Shown here in pieces: positions 8,740 to 18,762 of a stretch of DNA of 43,006 bases. The notes beneath the pieces were generated by a model. That model did not search any database, was not told the DNA's origin, and saw only the letters and a list, made by a program, of their open reading frames with translations. Numbering within the stretch: the stretch's first letter is position 1; the number at the start of each line of letters is the position of its first letter. Made by a program: the position numbers and the translations under genes. The stretch is from Candidatus Dojkabacteria bacterium (GTDB lineage Bacteria > Patescibacteriota > Dojkabacteria > GCA-002793355): NCBI GenBank assembly GCA_015485585.1, contig WFTI01000011.1, positions 1 through 43,006 on the forward strand, in the 5' to 3' direction.

Positions 8740-9879
8740 ATGCAGGAGAAAATCAAGGACTTTCTAAGGCATCCTTACCTTGAGGAGGTTCTTATTGATG
8801 AAGATTTTATTAACCTCTTTAAAAGAGTAGAAAAGATACGTCATTATATCGGTTTTGAGATATCTGGAAAACTACATATAGGTAGTGGAATAATAACCCT
8901 TGAGGTCATAAAACAGTTGCAAGATCTAGGAGTAGAAACCACAATTTTTCTAGCTGATTGGCACAGTTGGATCAACAATAAGCTGGGCGGAGACATAGAT
9001 TTTATCCGTAAGGTTGCAATTTCATATGTAAAGGAGGTTTTTGTAGCATGTGCTAAGGTGGTTAAAGCTGATCCTTCTAAGATACGGTTCGTTCTAGGAA
9101 ACGACCTGTATCAAGAGAATCATTCACATTGGGCTACATTTATGCAGGTTGGCATGCATACCACCCTGGCTCGTATAAAGAGGAGCATCTCTATTATGGG
9201 CCGTAAACAGGGCGAAAGTGTCACATTTGCCCAGCTTTGTTACCCTCCTTTGCAGGTTGCTGATATTTTTACCCTTCAGGTTCATATAGCTCATGCTGGT
9301 ATGGACCAACGTAAAGCACATGTTATTGCTCGTGAAGTAGCAGAACATATTACTATTAATCCTTTAAAAGATAAAAATGGTAAGATAATAAAACCAGTCG
9401 CCGTCCACCAGCGCTTAGTTCCAAGTTTGCTTGCTCCTTCTAAATGGCCTCTTAGTGAAGATGAGGCTAAAAAACTTCTTCGTAGTGGTGATATGAAGAT
9501 GAGTAAAAGCAAACCAGAAGGTGCGATATTTGTGCTTGATTCACCTGATGATATAAGACGTAAGATTCACGGAGCCTTTGCTCCTGAAGGTGACCTTACC
9601 TATAATCCTTTAGCAGTATGGGTTAAGATGTTTGTATTTGATCGTAATCAAGAGTTTTTCATAAAACGTGATAAGCGTTTCGGTGGAAACATAACTATCA
9701 GATCTTGGGAGGAGTTTGTAGATATATACGAAGCTAAAGCTTTGCATCCTTTAGATGTTAAAAACGCTTTTGCGGAGTATCTTATTGAGTTCTTAGCTCC
9801 TGCAAGAGAGTATGTTGGGGGTTTAAGGGGAGATTTTGCCCGTATTGAGCAGGAGTTATCGCAGAGGATTACGCGATAA
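8740..9879 (+). CDS. tyrS: tyrosine-tRNA ligase, archaeal/eukaryotic-type class I
   Basis: HIGS, LADWHSWINNKLGGD, AGMDQRKAHVIARE, MKMSKSKPEGAIFVLDSPDDIRRKI, KRFGGN...HPLDVKNAFAEYLIEFLAP; no bacterial S4 C-terminal domain. Confidence 0.92.
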   Translation: MQEKIKDFLRHPYLEEVLIDEDFINLFKRVEKIRHYIGFEISGKLHIGSGIITLEVIKQLQDLGVETTIFLADWHSWINNKLGGDIDFIRKVAISYVKEVFVACAKVVKADPSKIRFVLGNDLYQENHSHWATFMQVGMHTTLARIKRSISIMGRKQGESVTFAQLCYPPLQVADIFTLQVHIAHAGMDQRKAHVIAREVAEHITINPLKDKNGKIIKPVAVHQRLVPSLLAPSKWPLSEDEAKKLLRSGDMKMSKSKPEGAIFVLDSPDDIRRKIHGAFAPEGDLTYNPLAVWVKMFVFDRNQEFFIKRDKRFGGNITIRSWEEFVDIYEAKALHPLDVKNAFAEYLIEFLAPAREYVGGLRGDFARIEQELSQRITR

Positions 9880-9898
9880 GCGTATTAGTAAGCTGGGG

Positions 9899-9904
9899 TA
9901 TAAT
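9899..9904 (+). promoter_or_regulatory. -10 box (TATAAT) of tRNA-Val
   Basis: TATAAT ending 10 nt before the mature tRNA 5' end. Confidence 0.6.
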
Positions 9905-9914
9905 TCGGTACATA

Positions 9915-9987
9915 GGGCGGGTAGCTCAGAGGTTAGAGCGTCTCGTTTACACCGAGAAGGTCGCAGGTTCGAATCCTGCCCCGCCCA
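9915..9987 (+). tRNA. tRNA-Val (anticodon TAC)
   Basis: 73 nt cloverleaf: GGGCGGG/CCCGCCC, anticodon loop TTTACAC, T-arm GCAGG TTCGAAT CCTGC. Confidence 0.96.
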
Positions 9988-10035
9988 TGGTTTAAAGTCT
10001 TTTAAAACCCTAAAGGTTGATAAGGAGGGTAAGTT

Positions 10036-11496
10036 ATGTCGTCCTATTTAAAAACCATAATCCTTGAAACCCTTTTTAGTCGGATCGGTGGGAAAGAAAG
10101 ATTCTCAATAAAAGAGCAGAAAGTTTTAGAGCGTTTTTTACTGAAAGCTTGTGATACCCGTCTTTTACAAGGGGCACGTTTTAAAGCAAAAAGTATAGGT
10201 CAAGTTGTTATGCTGAAAAGAAAACCTTTTTTGAGAGAGATTACATTTTTAAAGCCGAATGCAAGAACTCTCACTTTTCTATTCTTTGATATCGGTAATG
10301 TGTTTGAGGCTAATCAGGCGGTCGATAGCCAAGGTAGGCTCGGAGGTGATTATCTAATCTGTACTGTAGGTGAGGCTTTACAAAGTGCAATAGTGAGGTT
10401 TCTTAAAAGGTATCCCTTTTTTAGAAGCCGTATACTTTTTTGCCGTTACGGAGGAGATGAGTTTTCAGTTGTATTGTCTGATGCAACGCAAGAGCAAGTA
10501 GATGACCTAATAAAACTGATCAAGAGGTTTCTATCTACCAAAACTGCTTATTTCGGAAAGCAACAAAAAGAGCGGAAAGTTACTTTAAAGGAGAACAAGA
10601 TCAAAACAGCAACTTTTACAGATACCGAACGAAACTTTCTTCATTCACTTAAAAACGGTATTTTGTTGGGGATCGATGGTGTAAAAGATAAGTCGTTTTT
10701 GTTTGAGCAGTTAGATAATTCATTTTGTAATGAGGCATCGTTGACAGTCGGTGACTTCCTTCAAAAGTATCCTGAGTTTTATCCGTATTTTGAGATAGCG
10801 AGAAAGTATAATCTAGAAGATCTCTTTGTAAAGTTTATATGTGAGTATCTCTATGATCCTTTACTTGAAGATATAACCTTCGGTCTTGATGAGTTCTATC
10901 CGCTCTTAGCGGAGAGGAAGTTTAAAGAAGTCTTTTTGTTTGGTTTAAAACTGAAAGAGCTAAACAGATTAACCTCGTACTCATTTGCTGACATGTTAAT
11001 TAAAGATTTGTGGAGAACAATAAAAGGGGCTCTTGGAGGAGATTATAAGGATTTCTATGTTGGTAGATATGGCGGTACTATTATTCTTGGAACTTCGAAG
11101 AAAATTAGTGCGAGTCTCTATAACAAGTTATTAAACATTAAAAGTGTCTCTTTAACATATCATACCGAAAGTGTTACTGCATTTGTAGGTAAGGTTTTTA
11201 AAGAGGTTCCTAAAGGTCTCTCTTTAATGCAGGCTCGTTTTTTTGTGAGTTCTCTCCTTGAGGATCTTACTCGTGACTGGATAAAAAATGTGATTTGTGA
11301 GGTTAAAGATAATAAAGAGGTACTTTCCCTTTTGAACAAGATCTTCAAGGGAGATTCCAATATTGATGAGGAACTAATACAGGGTTTGAGTTTAACGGAA
11401 CGAATAATAGTTACTTATTTTATGAACGAACGTCGAAAGTCACGTATAGAGGTTGCTAAAACGGTCAAAGAGGTTAGAGAGATCTTAGATTACTAG
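10036..11496 (+). CDS. tandem GGDEF-like protein: N-terminal canonical RYGGDEF domain, C-terminal degenerate RYGGT domain
   Basis: FFDIGNVFEANQAVDSQGRLGGDYLI...CRYGGDEFSVVL; second copy FGLKLKELNRLTSYSFADMLIKDLWRTIK...VGRYGGTIILG; AAGGAGG Shine-Dalgarno upstream. Confidence 0.72.
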   Translation: MSSYLKTIILETLFSRIGGKERFSIKEQKVLERFLLKACDTRLLQGARFKAKSIGQVVMLKRKPFLREITFLKPNARTLTFLFFDIGNVFEANQAVDSQGRLGGDYLICTVGEALQSAIVRFLKRYPFFRSRILFCRYGGDEFSVVLSDATQEQVDDLIKLIKRFLSTKTAYFGKQQKERKVTLKENKIKTATFTDTERNFLHSLKNGILLGIDGVKDKSFLFEQLDNSFCNEASLTVGDFLQKYPEFYPYFEIARKYNLEDLFVKFICEYLYDPLLEDITFGLDEFYPLLAERKFKEVFLFGLKLKELNRLTSYSFADMLIKDLWRTIKGALGGDYKDFYVGRYGGTIILGTSKKISASLYNKLLNIKSVSLTYHTESVTAFVGKVFKEVPKGLSLMQARFFVSSLLEDLTRDWIKNVICEVKDNKEVLSLLNKIFKGDSNIDEELIQGLSLTERIIVTYFMNERRKSRIEVAKTVKEVREILDY

Positions 11497-11504
11497 TTAT
11501 AATT

Positions 11505-12467
<963 letters not shown>

Positions 12468-12510
12468 TCTAAAAACCTGCTAGGTTTATAAATAAGAGGG
12501 TGGAATAGTT

Positions 12511-12536
12511 TTTATTCTAACACAGGTTAGAATAAA
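12511..12536. promoter_or_regulatory. perfect 11-bp inverted repeat TTTATTCTAAC-ACAG-GTTAGAATAAA carrying a -10-like TAGAAT on each strand
   Basis: Direct reading; plus-strand TAGAAT (12528-12533) is 6 nt before ATG 12540, minus-strand TAGAAT is 12514-12519. Confidence 0.65.
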
Positions 12537-12539
12537 AAT

Positions 12540-12755
12540 ATGAACAGTCAAAACAACGATACGGCAAATTCTCATGTTCAAACCATAAAACCGCAAGATG
12601 TAAATACAGGTGATAAGTCACAACTGGCGCTTAAAGAGGATAAAAGTGTATGGAGGGCTATTGAGGATTTTCTCAGGGAATTTCGAATGAAGATGGTAAA
12701 ACCAATTAAGATACCCGTTTATTGGGGAAATCCATTCAGAAAGCAGAGGTACTAG
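12540..12755 (+). CDS. small hypothetical protein (71 aa)
   Basis: ORF preceded by TAGAAT at 6 nt; 3' end overlaps convergent virB4 by 20 nt. Confidence 0.55.
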   Translation: MNSQNNDTANSHVQTIKPQDVNTGDKSQLALKEDKSVWRAIEDFLREFRMKMVKPIKIPVYWGNPFRKQRY

Positions 12756-14619
12756 GAACAGCAGGATTATACGGTTTTGAGTATTCAAGTAGCTTGTCTT
12801 TCGTGAGATTTAAGAGGATATCTTCATTTATCTTTTTAATCTCACCGGGTTTTGAGGTTATAAGCTGATGTTCGAGTTGACTTGAGATCACGCGTAATCC
12901 AAGGTGATATTTTCCGGCGAAGAATAAACCTTCTCCCACCGGAGCATTAGTTAAAAACTCTTTCTCACCCACTGTTAGGTTAAAAAGTTTGGCAAGAAGG
13001 GGAATCGCCGAGGAATCTTGTTTTAGAAGCATCTTCATGCTTGAGTTCGTGATAACAGCTTTTCCATACTTAGAGTTGATAAACTCGTCAACATCTTGGC
13101 TTATTGTAGTTAAACCGAGATTGTATTTACGTGCTCTTTTAGCGATTGAGAAAACAAACTGGGCGGAGTCTTCAAACTGCATAAGGTGCCATGCCTCATC
13201 GATTATTAATAGTTTCTGAACTTCGCGTAACTCTTTGATCTTGCTCCACAGATAATCAAGAATAAGGTACATAGCAAGGGGTCTTAACTCGTCTCTTAGG
13301 TCTCGCACACTAAAGATAACCAGTTGATTGTCAAGCTTAATGGTTGTTGGTTGGTTAAAGACACCAGAGGCACTTCCTACCACATAGGGCAACAGCCGTT
13401 CTGCTAAGCCTTGGGCTTCTTTTTCGGGCATTCCTTTCAGAATCTTATAAAGGTCTTCAAGTAAAGGAGGTTCTTTCGTCCATGTAGACGGATCGTTTGT
13501 TATTCCTTTTTCTCTGTATGTTAAGAAGAGTGCCTTATCAAGGATTGCTGTTTCAAGGGCGTTAAGCTCGGTTCTAAAAAGCAGTCTGAAGAATCTGTGT
13601 AAACTCAATATCTTGTCTTGTAAAAGATTTCTACGTGTTTTTTTAGTAGGATCTGTAAAAAACTCAAACGGATTAATCTTATTATCTGAAGTCGTAGAGA
13701 AGTTTATGTAAGAACCATCAAGTACTTTTGCTAACCTGTCGTATTCATGTTCTGGATCTATAATAAAGCAGTGGACTCCAAGCAACATATATCGAAGGAC
13801 TTGCAGTTTCACATAGTAGCTTTTTCCTGCTCCGCTTGTAGCAAATACTACCTCATTAGCGTTTGGCATTCTAAATCTGTTAAAGATTACAAGTGATCGA
13901 CTATGTAGATTTATTCCGTATAAGATTCCGTCAGGGTGCGCTAGGTGATAGCTTGTGAAAGGGAACATATAAGAGATGGTGGTTGTATCAAGTTCATGGT
14001 GTTTCCGTAAACGATCTTGCATTAGTGGGAGAGTAGAATTAAATCCGTTCTCTGCGTTAAGCAGGGTACTGTTTACCTTAAGTCCGATCGCCGAAAGAAG
14101 AGATCTTAGGGTGATTGTTTTGTTTTTTATTCCTTTTTTGTTTTTGGCTTGGATCCGCATATAAAGGCCTACTTTGAAGAACCGTTCATGTCCTGCTGCA
14201 ATACGGTCGATTAGTTTTTGGGCATCTTCTAACTTAACCTTCTCTTTAGGATCAAGCACTTTACCTTTTTGCATCTGGATCATAAGGCTCGCTTCAAGCT
14301 CAGCTATCTTTTGTCGTAGGGTTTCTAATATCTCATCTACACTGATAGGATAGACGTATAATGTTATTGCTCCTTCTTCTTCTATATTAATCAGGGGATC
14401 TAGAAAATTTGGATTAACAGTACGAGGATAGTCCGTTACATAGAACGTGCGGTTTATCGTACTATTTACTATCACATCTCTGAAATCAATCTCAAGATAA
14501 GATGGTGCAATCAGATCTTTTATGGTTAGCAACGGGGTTTTAGTGTTTAATGCTTCAAAACCTTGTTCGGCTTTGTTATCTTTTTTGGTTTTGCGTAGTT
14601 TTTTAAATATGTTTAGCAC
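12736..14619 (-). CDS. virB4: VirB4/TraC-like conjugative ATPase (T4SS-like), GTG start
   Basis: Walker A FATSGAGKSYYVKL, Walker B LLIIDEAWHLMQ, TISQDVDEF. Confidence 0.9.
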   Translation of the reverse strand: MLNIFKKLRKTKKDNKAEQGFEALNTKTPLLTIKDLIAPSYLEIDFRDVIVNSTINRTFYVTDYPRTVNPNFLDPLINIEEEGAITLYVYPISVDEILETLRQKIAELEASLMIQMQKGKVLDPKEKVKLEDAQKLIDRIAAGHERFFKVGLYMRIQAKNKKGIKNKTITLRSLLSAIGLKVNSTLLNAENGFNSTLPLMQDRLRKHHELDTTTISYMFPFTSYHLAHPDGILYGINLHSRSLVIFNRFRMPNANEVVFATSGAGKSYYVKLQVLRYMLLGVHCFIIDPEHEYDRLAKVLDGSYINFSTTSDNKINPFEFFTDPTKKTRRNLLQDKILSLHRFFRLLFRTELNALETAILDKALFLTYREKGITNDPSTWTKEPPLLEDLYKILKGMPEKEAQGLAERLLPYVVGSASGVFNQPTTIKLDNQLVIFSVRDLRDELRPLAMYLILDYLWSKIKELREVQKLLIIDEAWHLMQFEDSAQFVFSIAKRARKYNLGLTTISQDVDEFINSKYGKAVITNSSMKMLLKQDSSAIPLLAKLFNLTVGEKEFLTNAPVGEGLFFAGKYHLGLRVISSQLEHQLITSKPGEIKKINEDILLNLTKDKLLEYSKPYNPAVPSTSAF

Positions 14620-14626
14620 GTTCAGT

Positions 14627-15256
14627 CTAAAGGTTTATCTTACTACCATCTTCAAAGTTGATCTGCTTTGCTTCAGGGTTGTATATTTTATAAAGCAGTT
14701 TAACTACCTCTTCAGTATTAAGCTCTCTGGCATCAAGCCCCATATGTTTAAAATGGGTGATTATCTGGTTGACCTTGGGGGTAAGATGGTTGTTTACGCT
14801 TTCTAGAAGTACCTGTCTTAAAGAAGCAGGAGCACTACGGTTATATACCGATGTGTGGTGTTTTACGATGATAAAGAATCTTCTATCAAACACTGTCTTA
14901 AACTCAATGATATTTCCTATAAAACGAGCATATATTTTCAAGTAAGCGTTAAGCTTAGGGCTTGTTATTTTCTGTGAAACAGTTTGTAAGAAGTCAAGAT
15001 AATCGTTCATAACGATCTTGTGGTTTTCGATGTATATCTGTATCGGAAAATCAAGCGAATTAATAAAAGTTGCAAATTTTTTTATAAGAAATGATTGTTC
15101 ATCAGGATTAAGTAGCGAGAAGTTTACAGGCTGAACCTGTACGATTTTAAGGTAGTCTCCGTTCTGTAAGATAACGATACCTCCGATTACATCAATAACC
15201 TCAACAAACCCTTGGGTTCGAGATCTGATTCTTAATCGGTTTACTAGTAGTTTCAT
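14627..15256 (-). CDS. VirB4/TraC N-terminal-domain-like protein encoded as a separate ORF
   Basis: 209 aa; directly between PrgI-like gene and the VirB4 ATPase gene; FATFINSLDFPIQIYIENHKI pattern. Confidence 0.65.
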   Translation of the reverse strand: MKLLVNRLRIRSRTQGFVEVIDVIGGIVILQNGDYLKIVQVQPVNFSLLNPDEQSFLIKKFATFINSLDFPIQIYIENHKIVMNDYLDFLQTVSQKITSPKLNAYLKIYARFIGNIIEFKTVFDRRFFIIVKHHTSVYNRSAPASLRQVLLESVNNHLTPKVNQIITHFKHMGLDARELNTEEVVKLLYKIYNPEAKQINFEDGSKINL

Positions 15257-16024
15257 CTATTTGTTCGGTTCTATTTTAATCAGCGGGTATGGTTTTCCTG
15301 TAAAAGGCACTACAAGGGTAGGGTACCTTAGCTGTGGATGGTTTATCTCCACAATGTAGTTGGCAGAGGGTAAGGGTTCATTAAAATATACTATTCCGAA
15401 CCTGTTGGTTTCTCCTACGAAGATTGTTTTACCGTTACTGTTTTTAAGGTTTACTTTTACGTTGGGTTGGGGCTCTCCTGCGTGGTTTATGAGTTTTATA
15501 GCAAGGGTGTTAGGAATAGCGGGAATCTTCACGCTTGTATCAAGATGTTCACTTACAAACTTATCATCTACTTTAACTACTGAGGCTGTACCTTTTGATG
15601 TCATCTGAAGAATCGCTTGTTTTGTGTTAAGTTTAAATTTCGGTTTAAGGTATAGTTTTAGGTAGGTCGGAAAACTTTTTGGTTTGGCTTTCAAACGGTC
15701 AGGATAAGCAATCGTTACATTACTACTTGCAAGACGCCACACCCTCATTAAGGGCACAGAGAAGTATGTGAAGTATCGACTTAATAGAACCCATAATGGA
15801 ATCCCCTCAATTTTTATAAAGATTAGTGCTAGGGGAGAGATAAATGCAATCAAAGCAAGGCTGTATGCTATGGGTAAAGAGATGATCTGTCTTCTTCCTA
15901 GATCTTGAAGAATATACGCTAAGGTGCCTGAGGCTCCGATGACTATAAACTGCTTCCACGTCAGCCCTGCAAGAATCTTAAATTCATATCGTGTTACCTG
16001 TTGTGGCACTACATGTTCTTGCAT
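15257..16024 (-). CDS. PrgI family-like membrane protein with C-terminal Ig-like/carboxypeptidase-regulatory-like domain
   Basis: N-terminal VPQQVTRYEFKILAGLTWKQFIVIGASG plus paired TMs (PrgI-like); C-terminal NHAGEPQPNVKVNLKNSNGKTIFVGETNRFGIVYF. Confidence 0.75.
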   Translation of the reverse strand: MQEHVVPQQVTRYEFKILAGLTWKQFIVIGASGTLAYILQDLGRRQIISLPIAYSLALIAFISPLALIFIKIEGIPLWVLLSRYFTYFSVPLMRVWRLASSNVTIAYPDRLKAKPKSFPTYLKLYLKPKFKLNTKQAILQMTSKGTASVVKVDDKFVSEHLDTSVKIPAIPNTLAIKLINHAGEPQPNVKVNLKNSNGKTIFVGETNRFGIVYFNEPLPSANYIVEINHPQLRYPTLVVPFTGKPYPLIKIEPNK

Positions 16025-16030
16025 ATATCT

Positions 16031-17827
16031 CTATTCTAACACTCTTTTGATAAAATCTGTTGGAATTTTGACCTTTATAAACTGAGCTCTGTACTTTTTG
16101 AGTTTGGCTTGTTTTCTAAGAAGTTTTATTTTTCGACGTACATCTCCACCGTATAGCTTGGCTGTAACGTTTTTCTTTAAAGCCGGAATAGTTTCTCTTG
16201 CGATGATACGGCCCCTTACGCTTGCTTGAAGAGGAATCGGTACGATTGTGCGATCTAGGGTTTCTTTTAGAATACGTAATATTTTTCTTGCCCTTGCCTC
16301 AGCTTTTTGAGGATGGGTTATAAACGATAAAGCCTCATAGGGTTCTCGGTTAATAAGAATAGTTACCTTTGTGGCATCTTGGGGGAGATATCTTATGTTC
16401 TCATACGATAAAGAGGCATATCCATGACTTATGCTTTTTAATTTATTGAAGAAGTTCTCTATAACCTCTGAGAAAGGTATTAAGGCTTTTATCTTATAGT
16501 ATTCATGTTTTATGGCTCTTGTAAGAGGGGCAGAGTCGTTTAAAATCCCGCGGTTTGTGCGTATAAGATCTAGCACATCAGAAAGATATTCAAAAGGGGT
16601 TATTATCTCTGCTTCAATAAAAGGTTCATATACTCTCTCTATTTTTTGCTCTTCTGGATAATCTGAAATATTACGAATTACTATGGTTTTTCCATCACGA
16701 AGTTTGATCTTATAAGGCACTGTTGGGTAAGTATGGATCACATTTACTCCAAACTCCCGTTTTAGGCGTTCTTTGACGATCTCTAAATGAAGCATTCCTA
16801 AGAAACCTAACCTAAACCCCTTCCCTAAAAGTTTTGAGCTGTCTTCTTTAATATCAAGGGCAAAGTCATTAAGTTTTAATTTGTAAAGAGCGTCTTTTAG
16901 TTGGATATAACTTACTCCTTGAGCAGGGTAAAATGAAGAGAACACTTTCGGGGAGGGTGATTTATACCCTTTAATGGTAAAAGGATTATCAACAGTTGTG
17001 ACAGTATCTCCAATGTATATATTAGTAGGATCTTTTATCTTGGTAACTACAAAACCTACTTCTCCTTCAGATAGGTGTGAAGTTTCTTTATAAAAAGGGG
17101 TGAAGATTCCGACCTTATCTACTTTAAACTCAATCTGAGCATGCTTAAGAGAAAGTATCATACCGGGTTTTATGGTACTGTTGAAGACCCTCACATATAA
17201 AATCACACCGTGATAATTGTCATATTTGGCATCTATTACAAGTGCTACAGGATCGTTTGTATATTCTTTACGAAGTTTTATCGTTTTGGGTAAAGGAGTC
17301 TTTTCTATCACCGTATCAAGAAGTTTTTTAACTCCATCCCCTGTTTTAGCTGAAGTAAGCAATACCTCTTCTTTTTTAAACCCAAGTATCGATTCGATCT
17401 CTTTAATACGTTGCTCAATAAGCTCTTTATCAGCAAGGTCGATCTTATTTAGTACAGGAATAATAGTTAGATTCTCCTCAAGAGCTTTTAGCAGATTCTC
17501 GATGGTTTGGGCTTGGATACCTTGGGTTACATCAACAAGTAAAACAGCCGCCTCAACAGCTCTTAAGGCTCGCGAAACCTCATAAGCAAAATCTACATGC
17601 CCAGGAGTATCTATGAGGTTTATTGTGTAGTCTTTGTATTTTAGAGTAATAGGTTGCATTTTTATTGTTATTCCTTTTTCTTGTTCAAGTTGCATAGTAT
17701 CGGTAATGCGTTCCTTCTTAAGAAGTTTTTTGTCTTCAGCACATATCTGGATAAACCTATCTACTAATGTGGTTTTTCCGTGATCAATGTGAGCAATGAT
17801 ACTAATGTTGCGGATCTTTGAGCTCAT
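16031..17827 (-). CDS. lepA: elongation factor 4 (LepA)
   Basis: NISIIAHIDHGKTTLVDRF, DTPGHVDFAYEVSRAL, LGMLHLEIVKERLKREF, KLYGGDVRRKIKLLRKQAKLKK. Confidence 0.97.
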   Translation of the reverse strand: MSSKIRNISIIAHIDHGKTTLVDRFIQICAEDKKLLKKERITDTMQLEQEKGITIKMQPITLKYKDYTINLIDTPGHVDFAYEVSRALRAVEAAVLLVDVTQGIQAQTIENLLKALEENLTIIPVLNKIDLADKELIEQRIKEIESILGFKKEEVLLTSAKTGDGVKKLLDTVIEKTPLPKTIKLRKEYTNDPVALVIDAKYDNYHGVILYVRVFNSTIKPGMILSLKHAQIEFKVDKVGIFTPFYKETSHLSEGEVGFVVTKIKDPTNIYIGDTVTTVDNPFTIKGYKSPSPKVFSSFYPAQGVSYIQLKDALYKLKLNDFALDIKEDSSKLLGKGFRLGFLGMLHLEIVKERLKREFGVNVIHTYPTVPYKIKLRDGKTIVIRNISDYPEEQKIERVYEPFIEAEIITPFEYLSDVLDLIRTNRGILNDSAPLTRAIKHEYYKIKALIPFSEVIENFFNKLKSISHGYASLSYENIRYLPQDATKVTILINREPYEALSFITHPQKAEARARKILRILKETLDRTIVPIPLQASVRGRIIARETIPALKKNVTAKLYGGDVRRKIKLLRKQAKLKKYRAQFIKVKIPTDFIKRVLE

Positions 17828-18762
17828 TTTCGTATTATTGAATGAATTTTAAGAAGGGCAGACAATAACCCTTCTTCAGGTTCAGCGATTTTTCCTGTGC
17901 GTATATTAAATTCTAAGTTAAGAAGTGTCTCTGTTATTCTAAGCAGTTTATCATAGTTAATCTTGTGGATAGAAAGTAGTTGTTGTAATCTTTTGACATA
18001 GAAAATGCTTGTACCATAGTTTTCTGCAGTTTTTCGGGGTGATTCCGTAGTAATAAGATCAAGAAGAATAAACATTCCTTTTTTAAGAAGCGCAATGGTC
18101 TCATAAGTGTTATGTTTTTTTAGAAATTTTCTAAAGTAATCGGTCTTATATTTTAAGGAAGCATGAAAAACAGTATCAATAATCTTCCACGGGTTATATT
18201 GCTCACGAACCACATATCTTTGTTGTTCCAAAAAATGATAGGCTGCAAACTCAGAGTTTTCATATAGTTGTTGTAGCTTTTGGATAATATATTCAAATTT
18301 TAACAGCGAGTAATATCCTTTAACAGGGCGGTAGGAGTATTCAAAGACGGTCTTTGCAAGTTTGTTGTTTTTTAAAAACTTAAGAGTTTCACCTAAGAGC
18401 GCAAGTCTTTCTTCTAAGGTTCTTATGTTGGCTTTTTGATCTAAGAAAAGTTGGCTATTATTAAGTTGCTTGGCTATGTGGTAAGGGGTGTCGTGTAATA
18501 GCACGAAATTATGTTGATCACCAGTATTAACCAGAAGTTTTTTTATCTCATTTTTTAGGCTTTCTTGATGAAGAATGTATAAAGTAGAAGAGGGGCTTTG
18601 CTCCTTTGAAAACAGTGAAAAGTTTTGGGTATTCTGCAGGTTGTCTGTTAGATCCTCTACTGATAATATTACTTTTACTAGGGTTTTTTCATCAACCAAG
18701 CCATGGAATTTTAACAGGAACTGGGTGGGTATATGTTCTATTCTTTCTACTATAAAGATCAT
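17824..18762 (-). CDS. divergent DNA polymerase III delta-subunit-like protein (HolA-like), tentative
   Basis: Size, and C-terminal helical pattern LLRITETLLNLEFNIRTGKIAEPEEGLLSALL typical of HolA; ATGA overlap with lepA. Confidence 0.5.
   Translation of the reverse strand: MIFIVERIEHIPTQFLLKFHGLVDEKTLVKVILSVEDLTDNLQNTQNFSLFSKEQSPSSTLYILHQESLKNEIKKLLVNTGDQHNFVLLHDTPYHIAKQLNNSQLFLDQKANIRTLEERLALLGETLKFLKNNKLAKTVFEYSYRPVKGYYSLLKFEYIIQKLQQLYENSEFAAYHFLEQQRYVVREQYNPWKIIDTVFHASLKYKTDYFRKFLKKHNTYETIALLKKGMFILLDLITTESPRKTAENYGTSIFYVKRLQQLLSIHKINYDKLLRITETLLNLEFNIRTGKIAEPEEGLLSALLKIHSIIRK

Noticed and set aside
9836-10051. 71-aa plus-strand ORF
   Set aside because: Spans the tyrS 3' end and all of tRNA-Val (translation ...VRASRLHREGRRFESCPAHG is a typical tRNA read-through artefact).
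17217-17585. 122-aa plus-strand ORF
   Set aside because: Antisense to the lepA G-domain region.
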